64,000 nt of DNA from contig NZ_CP145904.1 of assembly GCF_036895565.1 (NCBI RefSeq), forward strand, positions 2,852,001 through 2,916,000, in the 5' to 3' direction. Under the pieces are notes generated by a model. The model did not search any database, had not been told where the DNA came from, and saw only the letters and a list, made by a program, of their open reading frames with translations. The translations under genes were made by a program, and so were the position numbers. Shown one piece after another: positions 8,067 through 17,612 of this stretch. This DNA is from Flavobacterium sp. KS-LB2 (lineage in GTDB: Bacteria > Bacteroidota > Bacteroidia > Flavobacteriales > Flavobacteriaceae). How positions within the stretch are numbered: the stretch's first letter is position 1; each line of letters opens with the position of its first letter.

Positions 8067-10094
8067 ATGAGCATCCTAACACACCATTTCAATACAAAAT
8101 ACAATACTGCGCCTTTTTCGAAAATTAAAAACGAAGATTTTCTTCCTGCTTTTCAAAAAGGAATCGAATTGGCAAAAGCCGAAATCGATGCTATTGTTCG
8201 AAATCCGATACAACCAACTTTCGAAAATACGATTGAAGCATTAGCTTTCAGCGGCGATGTTTTGGACAGAATTTCAAGCATCTTTTTCAACTTGAATTCT
8301 GCAGAAACTAATGATGAAATTCAGAAAATCGCCCAGGAAGTTTCACCTTTATTGTCTGAATTTGGAAATGACGTTCGTCTTAATCCAGATTTATTCGCCA
8401 GAGTAAAAACGGTGTATGAGCAACGAGAAAAACTGAATCTAAATCCAGAGCAAACCACTCTTTTAGACAAAAAATACAAGAGTTTTTCCAGAAACGGAGC
8501 GAATTTGCCCGAAGACAAAAAGAATGAATTAAGAGAAATCGACAAAGAATTATCGAAATTGAGTTTGCAATTTGGCGAAAATGTTTTAGCCGAAACCCAA
8601 GCCTATCAATTGCATATTACAAATGAATCCGATTTAGCCGGTTTACCAGACGGAACTATCGAAGCTGCACATTCTTTGGCAAAAATCCAAGAAAAGCAAG
8701 GCTGGATTTTTACCTTAGATTATCCAAGTTATGTTCCGTTTGTGACCTATGCAGATAATCGTGAATTGCGCAAGAAAATGGCAATCGCTTTTGGCGCGAA
8801 AGGCTTTCAAAACAATGAATTTGACAATCAGGAAATTGTGCTTAAAATTGCCAAATTACGTTTTGACAGAGCACAAGTTTTAGGTTACGCCACGCACGCG
8901 CATTTTGTGCTTGAAGAACGCATGGCCGAAAGCCCAGAGAAAGTAAAAACATTCTCGAATGATTTATTGGAAAAAGCCAAACCGGCAGCTCTGAAAGAAT
9001 TTGCACAACTGACTGATTTCGCAAAAGAGCAACACGGAATTGAACATCTCGAAAAATGGGATGGCGCGTATTACTCGGAGAAATTGAAACAGCAATTATT
9101 CAATTTGGATGATGAAATATTAAAGCCTTATTTTCAATTAGAAAAAGTTCTGGACGGTGCTTTTGCAGTAGCGCAAAAATTATTCGGAATTACCTTTGAA
9201 GAAATTTTTGAAGTGGATAAATACCACGAAGAAGTAAAAACATACGCAGTAAAAGACGAAGACGACCAACTGGTTGCTGTTTTTTATGCTGATTTCTTTC
9301 CAAGAAAAGGCAAACGAAACGGTGCATGGATGACGTCTTTTAAATCGCAATATATCAAAAAAGGAAGCAACGAAAGACCGCATATTTCAATTGTATGCAA
9401 TTTCACGAAACCTACTGAAACGAAACCATCATTATTAACTTTTAACGAAGTTACGACTTTGTTTCATGAATTTGGTCATGCATTGCACGGCATGTTAGCC
9501 AACACAACATATCCAAGTCTATCAGGAACTTCAGTATATTGGGATTTTGTAGAATTACCAAGCCAGATTTTAGAAAACTGGTGTTACGAACCGGAAGCTT
9601 TGGCTTTGTTTGCGTATCATTATCAAACTGGCGAAATGATTCCGATGGAATTAGTACATAAAATTAAAGAAAGCGCGAGTTTTCAGGAAGGAATGGCAAC
9701 GATGCGCCAATTGAGTTTTGGATTATTAGATATGGGATGGCATGCGCAAGATCCTTCCAATATCAAAGACATCAAAGCTTTTGAATCCGAACAATTTGCA
9801 GCCACACAATTGTATCCTGATGTAAAGGAGAATGCAATGAGCACTTCTTTTTCCCATATTTTTCAAGGTGGTTATTCATCTGGTTATTACAGCTACAAAT
9901 GGGCCGAAGTTTTGGATGCTGATGCTTTTGAATATTTTCAAGAAAAAGGCATTTTCAATAAAGAGGTAGCCACAAAATTCAAAGAAAACGTGCTGTCTAA
10001 AGGCGGAACAGAACATCCGATGATTTTGTACAAACGCTTTAGAGGACAAGAACCAAAACCGGATGCATTATTGAGAAGAGCAGGATTGGTATAA
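8067..10094 (+). CDS. M3 family zinc oligopeptidase (peptidyl-dipeptidase / oligopeptidase A-like)
   Basis: 675-residue metallopeptidase. The zinc motif HEFGH sits at residues 467-471 within FHEFGHALHGM, with the third ligand expected in the following ELPSQILENW segment. The helical N-terminal half (LPAFQKGIELAKAEIDAIV) and the closing MILYKRFRGQEPKPDALLRRAGL match Dcp/PrlC-type enzymes, which degrade short peptides in the cytosol or periplasm. No signal peptide is visible, so this copy is probably cytosolic. Whether it acts as a dipeptidyl carboxypeptidase (Dcp) or an endo-oligopeptidase (PrlC) cannot be settled from sequence. It is monocistronic, with its own promoter box and terminator. 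Confidence 0.93.
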   Translation: MSILTHHFNTKYNTAPFSKIKNEDFLPAFQKGIELAKAEIDAIVRNPIQPTFENTIEALAFSGDVLDRISSIFFNLNSAETNDEIQKIAQEVSPLLSEFGNDVRLNPDLFARVKTVYEQREKLNLNPEQTTLLDKKYKSFSRNGANLPEDKKNELREIDKELSKLSLQFGENVLAETQAYQLHITNESDLAGLPDGTIEAAHSLAKIQEKQGWIFTLDYPSYVPFVTYADNRELRKKMAIAFGAKGFQNNEFDNQEIVLKIAKLRFDRAQVLGYATHAHFVLEERMAESPEKVKTFSNDLLEKAKPAALKEFAQLTDFAKEQHGIEHLEKWDGAYYSEKLKQQLFNLDDEILKPYFQLEKVLDGAFAVAQKLFGITFEEIFEVDKYHEEVKTYAVKDEDDQLVAVFYADFFPRKGKRNGAWMTSFKSQYIKKGSNERPHISIVCNFTKPTETKPSLLTFNEVTTLFHEFGHALHGMLANTTYPSLSGTSVYWDFVELPSQILENWCYEPEALALFAYHYQTGEMIPMELVHKIKESASFQEGMATMRQLSFGLLDMGWHAQDPSNIKDIKAFESEQFAATQLYPDVKENAMSTSFSHIFQGGYSSGYYSYKWAEVLDADAFEYFQEKGIFNKEVATKFKENVLSKGGTEHPMILYKRFRGQEPKPDALLRRAGLV

Positions 10095-10107
10095 GTATAA
10101 ATATTTG

Positions 10108-10136
10108 AAACCCGAAGTATAATGCTTCGGGTTTTT
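10108..10136 (+). terminator. Intrinsic terminator after the M3 peptidase
   Basis: Ten-bp stem AAACCCGAAG / CTTCGGGTTT with a short AT-rich loop, followed by T residues. Confidence 0.85.
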
Positions 10137-10223
10137 TAATACCCTTTTAGCACAGAAAGCTAAAAACAACAATTTATTCTTGAATTACTTTAAATGTATT
10201 ATTAAAAACAAAAAACATTTGAT

Positions 10224-10685
10224 ATGATAACAACTATTAAGGTTTTAACTAAAATAAATGCCCCAATACAAACTGTTTTTGATCTATCCAGAGATATTGA
10301 CACACACCAAGAATCTGTCAATTTCACTAAAGAAACTGCAATTGACGGAATCACTTCCGGGTTAATCAATTACAACGAAACCGTTACTTGGCGAGGCAAA
10401 CATTTTGGTGTTTATTTGACCCATAAAAGCCGAATCACAGCCATGAATTTATACGACTATTTTGTTGATGAAATGGAAGAAGGAAAATTCAAATCGTTCC
10501 GACATGAACATATATTTAATGAAAAAGACGGAGTTACTATAATGAAGGATAAATTACATTATGAAGTTCCCTATGGATTCTTTGGAGAATTATTTGATTT
10601 ACTGTTTTTAAAAAATCACATGATTAATTTTATCATCGAAAGAAATAAAACATTGAAAGCTTTATCAGAAAATGAGAAGCAATAA
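10224..10685 (+). CDS. SRPBCC (START-like) family protein
   Basis: 153 residues. The opening ITTIKVLTKINAPIQTVFDLSRDIDTHQESV is a typical SRPBCC/polyketide-cyclase-like start: first beta strand, then the helix 'P-x-VFDLxRD'. MKDKLHYEVPYGFFGELFDLLFLKNHM followed by a basic helix is the usual C-terminal alpha helix lining the ligand cavity. Such proteins bind hydrophobic ligands; the ligand cannot be told here. Its 3' end overlaps the convergent membrane-protein gene by 21 bp. Confidence 0.85.
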   Translation: MITTIKVLTKINAPIQTVFDLSRDIDTHQESVNFTKETAIDGITSGLINYNETVTWRGKHFGVYLTHKSRITAMNLYDYFVDEMEEGKFKSFRHEHIFNEKDGVTIMKDKLHYEVPYGFFGELFDLLFLKNHMINFIIERNKTLKALSENEKQ

Positions 10686-11477
10686 CCACCAAACAATCGG
10701 CACACTTTCTACCCAAAAGGAAGTGTAATATTTAGACCGTTTTTCATTTGCAAAAAGCATAAGTAATGAAATGACAATCACTAAAATCAAGTTGATAATC
10801 AATTGGTTTTTGTCAAAATTACTTTTAAAAAATTCTAAAAAATAAAACGGAAGTAAAAGTAACAACCCTAATATTTTAGTGTGCTTCACTCCTATTTGCT
10901 GTGGCACGGTTTTTAAATGCGGATCGTCTTTTGCCAAATCAATAATTTCAAAAATAAGTACCAATACAAAAATCAAGATAAAGCGTTGCATACATTTTAA
11001 ATAGAAATCGGAAGTAATTGGAACTTCAGCATTCAAAACTGGCAAAGCCAATGTCACTCCTACCCAGCATAAAGCCACAATATAAATTTTTACACCAGCC
11101 CAATTTCTGGCATTTTTCTTATTTGGAAAAAAGGGAAGTGTATACAATAATGTTAAACTTAAAAAAACAATAGCAACAATCTGGGTAATCCGTTCCAGTT
11201 GAAAAAAATAGTATCCAACACAAAAAAGAGCAAAAAAACTAGATAAGATAATCATTTTCAACTCTTTGCGCATTTGCAATCGTTGAACTCTGGCCAGTGC
11301 GTCATATTTTACAAAATTATATCCTACAATTGTACCAAAAAAAGCAAAGTTAGCGACTGGCTCATCTACTGAAATGTGGAACATATGTTGCGTCATTCTA
11401 ACCAAGGCATAACAAGATAAAGCCACGTGAATGCTACTATTTAAATAAAAATCGAAAATTAGTTTCAAAAACCTCAT
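10665..11477 (-). CDS. Multi-pass membrane protein, UbiA prenyltransferase-like
   Basis: 270 residues with about eight hydrophobic helices. The segment FEIIDLAKDDPHLKTVPQQIG resembles the second Asp-rich motif of UbiA-type prenyltransferases (D-x-x-x-D followed by a Lys/Gly segment). The first motif is less clear: there is NFVKYDALAR near residue 55 where NxxxDxxxD would be expected. A diverged UbiA-superfamily protein is therefore possible, but catalytic competence is doubtful. Flavobacteria often carry such a 'hypothetical' protein. It converges on, and overlaps, the SRPBCC gene. Confidence 0.6.
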   Translation of the reverse strand: MRFLKLIFDFYLNSSIHVALSCYALVRMTQHMFHISVDEPVANFAFFGTIVGYNFVKYDALARVQRLQMRKELKMIILSSFFALFCVGYYFFQLERITQIVAIVFLSLTLLYTLPFFPNKKNARNWAGVKIYIVALCWVGVTLALPVLNAEVPITSDFYLKCMQRFILIFVLVLIFEIIDLAKDDPHLKTVPQQIGVKHTKILGLLLLLPFYFLEFFKSNFDKNQLIINLILVIVISLLMLFANEKRSKYYTSFWVESVPIVWWLLLLIF

Positions 11478-11623
11478 TAGACAAAATTAATCAAAGTGTT
11501 AACAAGAATGGCTTTTAGTTGAAAAATTCACAGAAAATCAAGTTAAAAAAGTCTTTTAATAGCAGATTAATATTTATTTTTACACCCTTTAAAACAAGAA
11601 ACACACAACCCATTTTATACACA

Positions 11624-14473
11624 ATGAAAACAGACGCTTTTGCATTAAGACACATTGGCCCAAGAGAAAATGATCTAGAACACATGTTGAAGACAATTGG
11701 GGCAGCAACACTTGACCAACTGATCCATGAAACTATCCCAAGTGATATTCGTTTAAAATCTGATTTGGACTTAGAGCCTGCAATGACTGAATATGAGTTT
11801 GCAAATCACATTCAAAAATTAGGGAATAAAAATAAAGTTTTTCAATCTTATATAGGTTTAGGATACAATGCGGCCATTATCCCTGCGGTAATCCAAAGAA
11901 ATGTTTTTGAAAACCCAGGATGGTATACAGCGTACACACCATATCAAGCAGAAATTGCACAAGGTCGTTTAGAAGCTATTTTGAATTTCCAAACCATGGT
12001 TATCGAATTGACCGGAATGGAAATCGCTAATGCTTCTTTATTAGATGAAGGAACTGCAGCTGCTGAAGCAATGGCATTACTTTTTGATGTTCGTTCTCGC
12101 GATCAAAAGAAAAATAACATTAACAAATTCTTCGTTTCAGAGGAAATATTACCACAAACTTTATCCGTTTTACAAACACGTTCTACACCAATTGGCGTTG
12201 AATTAGTAATTGGAAACCACGAAACATTCGATTTTTCATCGGAATATTTTGGAGCAATCTTGCAATATCCAGGTAAATTTGGACAAGTTCATGATTATAC
12301 GGCTTTTATCACTAAAGCAGCCGCAAACGAAATAAAAGTAGCCGTTGCTGCAGATATTTTGAGTTTAGTAAAACTGACTCCTCCGGGAGAAATGGGAGCT
12401 GCAGTAGTTTTAGGAACCACACAACGTTTCGGAATTCCTTTAGGTTATGGAGGTCCACACGCCGCTTATTTTGCTACAAAAGAAGAATACAAAAGAAGCA
12501 TGCCGGGGAGAATCATCGGCGTAACGGTTGATACTGATGGAAATCGGGCTTTGCGTATGGCATTACAAACCCGTGAGCAACACATAAAACGTGATAAAGC
12601 AACCTCAAATATTTGTACTGCACAAGTATTACTGTCAGTAATGGCAGGAATGTATGCTGTGTATCACGGTCCAAAAGGATTACAATACATAGCTAACAAA
12701 GTACATGCTTCCGCAGTGACTTTGGCAAACACATTAGAAAAATTAGGTTTCTCACAAATCAATACTGCATTCTTTGACACCATTGCTGTTCAGGCTGATG
12801 CCAAAAAATTAAAAGCGATTGCTGAACAAAACGAAATCAATTTTTACTATGTTGACGAAAATACCGTTTCAATTTCTTTAAATGAAACAACAAGTATTGC
12901 TGATTTAAATAAAATCGTTGCTGTTTTCGCTTCCGCAAAAGGAACTCAAGCAACAACAATTGATAATTTATCAGAAACCAATCATTTTCCAGAAAGCATT
13001 AACAGAACATCAACGTTCTTACAACATGATGTTTTCAACAAATATCATTCTGAAACCGCGCTAATGCGTTACATCAAAATGTTGGAAAGAAAAGATTTAG
13101 CATTGAATCACTCCATGATTTCATTGGGTTCTTGCACGATGAAGCTAAATGCAGCTTCAGAAATGTTGCCTTTAAGTCTGGCACAATGGAATAATATTCA
13201 CCCATTTGCACCATTGGATCAAGCACAAGGATACCAAGAAATGCTGGCTAAATTAGAACAACAATTAAATGTTATTACAGGTTTTGCAGGAACAACATTA
13301 CAACCTAATTCAGGAGCTCAAGGAGAATATGCCGGATTAATGGTAATTCGTGCGTACCACCAATCAAGAGGAGATTACCATAGAAACATTGCTTTAATTC
13401 CATCATCTGCTCACGGAACAAATCCAGCTTCAGCAGCGATGGCAGGAATGAAAGTAGTAGTTACTAAAACATTGGAAAACGGAAACATTGACATTGAGGA
13501 TTTACGTGAAAAAGCAATTCTTCACAAAGACAATCTTTCTTGTTTGATGGTAACCTATCCATCTACTCATGGTGTTTTTGAAAGCGCCATCAAAGAAATC
13601 ACACAATTGATTCACGATAACGGTGGACAAGTATATATGGATGGTGCCAATATGAATGCGCAAGTTGGATTAACAAATCCTGCTACAATTGGCGCTGATG
13701 TTTGCCACTTAAACTTGCACAAAACATTCGCTATACCTCATGGAGGTGGTGGACCAGGTGTAGGACCAATATGCGTTGCACCTCAATTAGTTCCATTTTT
13801 ACCAACTAATCCTATAATTCCAACAGGAGGTTCAACCGCTATTACGGCAATTTCTGCTGCACCTTGGGGTTCAGCATTGGTTTGTTTGATCTCGTATGGT
13901 TACATCTGCATGCTTGGCGCTGAAGGATTGAAACAATCTACTGAATACGCCATTTTGAATGCAAACTATATCAAAGAGAAATTAAACGGTCATTATGATA
14001 CGTTGTATTCTGGAGAAATGGGTCGTGCAGCTCACGAAATGATTTTAGAATGCCGTCCTTTTAAAGAAAAAGGAATTGAAGTAACTGATATTGCTAAACG
14101 TTTGATGGATTATGGTTTTCATGCTCCAACCGTTTCTTTCCCAGTAGCCGGAACTTTAATGATTGAACCTACTGAAAGTGAAAACCTAGAAGAGTTAGAT
14201 CGTTTTTGTGACGCCATGATTGCGATTAGAAAAGAAATTGAAGCTGCTACTTTAGACAATCCAAATAATGTATTGAAAAATGCGCCACATACTTTAATGA
14301 TGGTAACTACTGATACTTGGAATTTCCCATACACTCGTGAAGCTGCTGCATTTCCACTAGAATACATTGCCGAAAACAAATTCTGGCCTACCGTTCGTAG
14401 AGCTGATGAAGCATATGGTGATAGAAATTTAGTTTGTTCTTGTGCGCCAATTGAAGCGTACATGGAAAACTAA
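11624..14473 (+). CDS. gcvP: Glycine dehydrogenase (aminomethyl-transferring), P-protein, single chain
   Basis: PLP enzyme of the glycine cleavage system: decarboxylates glycine and transfers the aminomethyl group to the lipoyl H-protein. The 949-residue product is the fused alpha/beta form. Family landmarks: [10 protein letters not shown] at the N-terminus, [12 protein letters not shown] in the first half, [12 protein letters not shown] mid-protein, and the PLP lysine K700 in [17 protein letters not shown]. The frame is open upstream to a TTG at 11519, but that 35-residue extension is low-complexity and absent from the family; the ATG at 11624 gives the standard start. gcvT and gcvH are not in the window. 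A strong terminator follows. Confidence 0.97.
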   Translation: MKTDAFALRHIGPRENDLEHMLKTIGAATLDQLIHETIPSDIRLKSDLDLEPAMTEYEFANHIQKLGNKNKVFQSYIGLGYNAAIIPAVIQRNVFENPGWYTAYTPYQAEIAQGRLEAILNFQTMVIELTGMEIANASLLDEGTAAAEAMALLFDVRSRDQKKNNINKFFVSEEILPQTLSVLQTRSTPIGVELVIGNHETFDFSSEYFGAILQYPGKFGQVHDYTAFITKAAANEIKVAVAADILSLVKLTPPGEMGAAVVLGTTQRFGIPLGYGGPHAAYFATKEEYKRSMPGRIIGVTVDTDGNRALRMALQTREQHIKRDKATSNICTAQVLLSVMAGMYAVYHGPKGLQYIANKVHASAVTLANTLEKLGFSQINTAFFDTIAVQADAKKLKAIAEQNEINFYYVDENTVSISLNETTSIADLNKIVAVFASAKGTQATTIDNLSETNHFPESINRTSTFLQHDVFNKYHSETALMRYIKMLERKDLALNHSMISLGSCTMKLNAASEMLPLSLAQWNNIHPFAPLDQAQGYQEMLAKLEQQLNVITGFAGTTLQPNSGAQGEYAGLMVIRAYHQSRGDYHRNIALIPSSAHGTNPASAAMAGMKVVVTKTLENGNIDIEDLREKAILHKDNLSCLMVTYPSTHGVFESAIKEITQLIHDNGGQVYMDGANMNAQVGLTNPATIGADVCHLNLHKTFAIPHGGGGPGVGPICVAPQLVPFLPTNPIIPTGGSTAITAISAAPWGSALVCLISYGYICMLGAEGLKQSTEYAILNANYIKEKLNGHYDTLYSGEMGRAAHEMILECRPFKEKGIEVTDIAKRLMDYGFHAPTVSFPVAGTLMIEPTESENLEELDRFCDAMIAIRKEIEAATLDNPNNVLKNAPHTLMMVTTDTWNFPYTREAAAFPLEYIAENKFWPTVRRADEAYGDRNLVCSCAPIEAYMEN

Positions 14474-14491
14474 TTCTCCAACTATTACATA

Positions 14492-14529
14492 AAAACAAAA
14501 TGCCTCGGTAAATCGAGGCATTTTGTTTT
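14492..14529 (+). terminator. Intrinsic terminator after gcvP
   Basis: Long stem (AACAAAATGCCTCG / CGAGGCATTTTGTT) with a 6-nt loop and trailing T residues, 18 bp after the gcvP stop. From here to the promoter at 14644 the spacer is very AT-rich and I see nothing else in it. Confidence 0.9.
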
Positions 14530-14643
14530 ATTTCACAAAAAATATTCTATTTCCACATTGAAAATAAATACAAAATATAAATTCATAAAAAACATCTTGT
14601 TTTATCAATCGCTACAATTAGAAAATAAATATCGCATCATTTT

Positions 14644-14676
14644 TTGCGATTCGTAATAAAATAATCAATATTTTTG
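14644..14676 (+). promoter_or_regulatory. Promoter of the FabH-like gene
   Basis: TTG at 14644-14646, 22 bp, then TATTTTTG (14669-14676), an exact TAnnTTTG match. This leaves an unusually long leader of about 97 nt before the ATG. Confidence 0.5.
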
Positions 14677-14779
14677 CCAATAAACTATTATTTCATAATT
14701 ATATGCATGCATAGTAAATTTTGTGAGTCTAATAATATTTTAATTATTAAATTAGCATCAAATTTGGAAATTTAACGCA

Positions 14780-15838
14780 ATGAAAATAAAAATAGCTGGA
14801 ATAGGAAGTTATATCCCTGAGAAAAAAGTAAGCAATACTGACTTTAGTGAACATGTTTTTTTGAATGAAGACGGAACAGCTTTTGGCTACCCAAATGAAG
14901 TAGTCATTAATAAATTTAAAGGAATAACAGGAATAGAATACAGGCGTTATGCAGAAGACCAATACACCTCCTCCGATTTAGCGTTTTTTGCCTCTCAAAA
15001 AGCTATAGAAAATGCTGGAATTAATCCAGAAACAATTGACTACATTATATTTGCTCACAACTTTGGCGATGTAAAAACAGGAACAAATCAATCTGATATG
15101 CTTCCAAGTTTAGCCACACGTGTTAAGAATAAATTACAAATAAAAAATCCAAAATGCGTTGCCTACGATATCCTTTTTGGATGTCCGGGATGGATTGAAG
15201 GTGTAATGCAAGCAAATGCTTTCATAAAATCTGGCATGGCAAAACGTTGTTTGGTAATTGGCGCAGAAACACTTTCCAGAGTTGTCGATGCACATGATAG
15301 GGATTCCATGATTTATTCGGATGGAGCAGGTGCTTCTATCATTGAAGCTTCTGATGATGAAACAGGAATGCTAGCTTATGAAAGCGCCACTTACGCAAAT
15401 GATGAAGCTAATTACTTGTTCTTTGGAAAATCATACAACCCCGATTTAGATCCAGACATTCGTTACATAAAAATGTACGGACGTAAAATCTACGAATTTG
15501 CATTAAGCCAAGTTCCTGCAGCCATGAAAAGTTGTTTGGACAAAAGCGGATTAGGCATTGATGATGTAAAAAAGATACTTATTCATCAGGCCAATGAAAA
15601 AATGGACGAGGCCATAATTCAGCGCTTTTACAAATTATACGACAGACCCGTTCCAAAAGATATCATGCCCATGAGCATTCATGAACTTGGAAATAGCAGT
15701 GTCGCCACCGTTCCTACTCTTTTCGACTTGTTAATTCGCGGAGAAATAGAAAACCAATCCATACAAAAAGGCGATGTTCTAATCTTTGCATCCGTAGGAG
15801 CTGGAATGAACATTAACGCATTTGTTTACAGATATTAA
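14780..15838 (+). CDS. 3-oxoacyl-ACP synthase III family protein (FabH-like)
   Basis: 352-residue thiolase-fold condensing enzyme with an intact Cys-His-Asn triad: C135 in LFGCPGW, H269 in ILIHQANEKM, N305 in HELGNSSVATVP. FabH classically starts fatty-acid chains by condensing acyl-CoA with malonyl-ACP. This one has a divergent N-terminal region (VFLNEDGTAFGYPNEVV) and is longer than housekeeping FabH (~320-335), so it is better called a FabH paralogue whose acyl substrate is unknown. No other lipid or polyketide gene is adjacent. Repeat element B starts 22 bp after its stop. Confidence 0.88.
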   Translation: MKIKIAGIGSYIPEKKVSNTDFSEHVFLNEDGTAFGYPNEVVINKFKGITGIEYRRYAEDQYTSSDLAFFASQKAIENAGINPETIDYIIFAHNFGDVKTGTNQSDMLPSLATRVKNKLQIKNPKCVAYDILFGCPGWIEGVMQANAFIKSGMAKRCLVIGAETLSRVVDAHDRDSMIYSDGAGASIIEASDDETGMLAYESATYANDEANYLFFGKSYNPDLDPDIRYIKMYGRKIYEFALSQVPAAMKSCLDKSGLGIDDVKKILIHQANEKMDEAIIQRFYKLYDRPVPKDIMPMSIHELGNSSVATVPTLFDLLIRGEIENQSIQKGDVLIFASVGAGMNINAFVYRY

Positions 15839-15859
15839 AATTTTGAGGAACACAACAAT

Positions 15860-16003
15860 CAGAAGCTAATCCGGCTGTACACTACAATTCCTCACTACAA
15901 AACTTGTTTTTCTAAGGTGCAAGAAAGCTTCTTTCAGTCGCTTTTTGCACCTTGAAAAACTACATTTTGAAGCTCCGGGATTTTCATTCCCATCCGGGCT
16001 AAA
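15860..16003 (+). repeat. Dispersed ~145-bp intergenic element, copy B
   Basis: Homologous along its length to copy A (361-506, opposite strand). It contains a strong inverted repeat AAGGTGCAAGAAAGC / GCTTTTTGCACCTT (about 15914-15953) and a second pairing CCGGGAT / ATCCGGG near 15975-15998. As with copy A, its left end sits just behind the stop codon of the upstream gene and it is oriented the same way relative to that gene. No conserved ORF. Confidence 0.6.
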
Positions 16004-16031
16004 AAACAATGCCCAAAAACACATTTATTAC

Positions 16032-16039
16032 TATATTTG
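16032..16039 (+). promoter_or_regulatory. Promoter -7 box of the methyltransferase gene
   Basis: TATATTTG, an exact TAnnTTTG match, 34 bp before the ATG and 28 bp after the end of repeat element B. No TTG at -33. Confidence 0.45.
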
Positions 16040-16073
16040 TGCCTTCGTGCCCTAGCGGCAAAATCAAAAAAAC

Positions 16074-16601
16074 ATGTACGAAAAAACGTTTCCCAATAAA
16101 AGATTCAAACATACTTTAGAATTTCTAAAAAAACACGTCTCAACTTCAGAAACCATATTAGATTTAGGCGTAGAAAATCCTTTTTCTAAAATCATGAAAT
16201 CCGAAGGATTTGCAGTTACAAATACAACAGGAGAAGACTTAGACAAAGACCAATCCGTATTTTCAACAGAAAAAAAAGATGTGGTAACCGCTTTCGAAAT
16301 CTTTGAACATTTATTGAATCCTTACACGATTTTAAGCGAAATAAAATCAGATAAACTTTTTATATCTATCCCAATGCGCTTGTGGTTTTCACCAGCTTAT
16401 CGAAGCAAAACCGATATGTGGGACAGACATTACCATGAATTTGAAGATTGGCAATTGGACTGGCTTTTGGAAAAAACAGGTTGGAAAATAGTCGACCGTG
16501 AAAAATGGACAAATCCCGTAAAGAAATTTGGTCTTCGTCCCTTATTGAGAAAATTTACCAACAGATATTATATTGTTTACGCTGAAAGAGCTAAGATTTA
16601 A
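16074..16601 (+). CDS. SAM-dependent methyltransferase-like protein
   Basis: 175 residues. The start of a class I methyltransferase fold is visible: TILDLGVENPFSKIMKSEG (motif I, with the glycine-rich loop reduced), then DVVTAFEIFEHLLNPYTIL (motif II/III region, as in Methyltransf_11/23 proteins) and FISIPMRLWF. It is shorter than a complete methyltransferase (about 200-250) and motif I is weak, so activity is uncertain. It precedes a GT2 glycosyltransferase by 94 bp, suggesting envelope glycan or lipid modification. Confidence 0.7.
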   Translation: MYEKTFPNKRFKHTLEFLKKHVSTSETILDLGVENPFSKIMKSEGFAVTNTTGEDLDKDQSVFSTEKKDVVTAFEIFEHLLNPYTILSEIKSDKLFISIPMRLWFSPAYRSKTDMWDRHYHEFEDWQLDWLLEKTGWKIVDREKWTNPVKKFGLRPLLRKFTNRYYIVYAERAKI

Positions 16602-16608
16602 GATTGTT

Positions 16609-16675
16609 GATTAACGAATGTCGATTTATGATTGTGATAAAGGATGTAAAAATCTGAAATCAAGAATCGTTAATC
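16609..16675 (+). repeat. Long-loop inverted repeat in the methyltransferase-GT2 spacer
   Basis: GATTAACGA (16609-16617) is the exact reverse complement of TCGTTAATC (16667-16675), with 49 nt of GATT-rich sequence between. It resembles the GATT/AATC spacer between purK and purE. Confidence 0.35.
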
Positions 16676-16695
16676 TCCATTCAAAAATATTTTAA

Positions 16696-17544
16696 ATGAA
16701 TTATTATATTGTTATTCCGGCTCATAACGAAGAAGCTTTCATCGCTTTAACTTTAGATTCTTTGATTTCTCAAACTGTTTTACCCAAAAAAGTAGTGATT
16801 GTCAATGACAATTCTACTGATAAAACAGCTGAAATAGTAACCGCTTACGCCAAAGAAAATCCGTTTATCTCTTTAGTAAATAAAACTTCCAGCGCAATAC
16901 ATTTACCGGGAAGTAAAGTTATTCAGGCTTTTCATAAAGGATTCGAAACATTGGACGAAGAGTATGATGTCATCGTAAAACTGGATGCCGACTTAATTCT
17001 GCCCAACAATTATTTCGAGACTATTTTAAATATTTTCGAAAAAGATGCAACAATAGGAATGGCTGGCGGATTTGCATACATTGAAAAAAATGGCGAATGG
17101 ATTCTGGAAAATCTAACCGATAAAGATCATATTCGTGGCGCATTCAAAGCCTACAGAAAAGCATGCTTCCAACAAATAGGGAATTTAAAACCGGCTATGG
17201 GTTGGGATACTGTTGATGAATTATTGTCAAAATTTTACGGCTGGAAAGTCGTTACCGATGCTTCCTTAATCGTGAAACATTTAAAACCAACTGGAGCAAA
17301 TTACAACAAAACAGCCCGTTATAAACAAGGAGAAGCGTTTTACACTTTAGGATATGGTTTTTTAATCACTTCCATCGCTTCGGCAAAATTGGCAATGATG
17401 AAAAAAAGACCAGTACTCTTTTTAGATTATATAAAAGGATTTTGGAAAGCAAAAGCGGCAAAAACTCCATTATTGGTGACCGCAGAACAAGCTAAATTCA
17501 TTCGTAAGTATCGTTTAAAGAAAATGAAAGAGAAAATTTTCTAA
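16696..17544 (+). CDS. Glycosyltransferase family 2 protein
   Basis: 282 residues, GT-A fold, inverting. The N-terminus IVIPAHNEEAFIALTLDSL and VVIVNDNSTDKTAEI define the nucleotide-sugar site, and VKLDADLILP (about 95-104) supplies the DxD metal site. No membrane-spanning segment is convincing beyond a weak hydrophobic stretch near GYGFLITSIASAKLAMM, so it probably acts at the inner membrane face. The acceptor is unknown. The methyltransferase-like neighbour points to envelope polysaccharide or glycolipid work. It is followed by a lipid transporter pair with its own promoter box. Confidence 0.9.
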   Translation: MNYYIVIPAHNEEAFIALTLDSLISQTVLPKKVVIVNDNSTDKTAEIVTAYAKENPFISLVNKTSSAIHLPGSKVIQAFHKGFETLDEEYDVIVKLDADLILPNNYFETILNIFEKDATIGMAGGFAYIEKNGEWILENLTDKDHIRGAFKAYRKACFQQIGNLKPAMGWDTVDELLSKFYGWKVVTDASLIVKHLKPTGANYNKTARYKQGEAFYTLGYGFLITSIASAKLAMMKKRPVLFLDYIKGFWKAKAAKTPLLVTAEQAKFIRKYRLKKMKEKIF

Positions 17545-17579
17545 CGAAAACTAATAACGCAAAAGGTATAACTCATAAC

Positions 17580-17587
17580 TATTTTTG
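17580..17587 (+). promoter_or_regulatory. MlaE/MlaF operon promoter -7 box
   Basis: TATTTTTG, an exact TAnnTTTG match, 25 bp before the permease ATG. No TTG at -33. Confidence 0.4.
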
Positions 17588-17612
17588 TAATTTAGCCTAT
17601 AATCACATAACT

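Noticed and set aside
11519-11623. N-terminal extension of gcvP from a TTG start
   Set aside because: Low-complexity, absent from known P-proteins, and followed by an ATG at the standard position.
14119-14463. 114-residue minus-strand frame inside gcvP
   Set aside because: Shadow of the C-terminal coding region of gcvP; no start context and no recognisable protein.
14474-14779. Glycine riboswitch near gcvP
   Set aside because: The long spacer lies after gcvP, and neither it nor the short gcvP leader shows the paired glycine-aptamer pattern.
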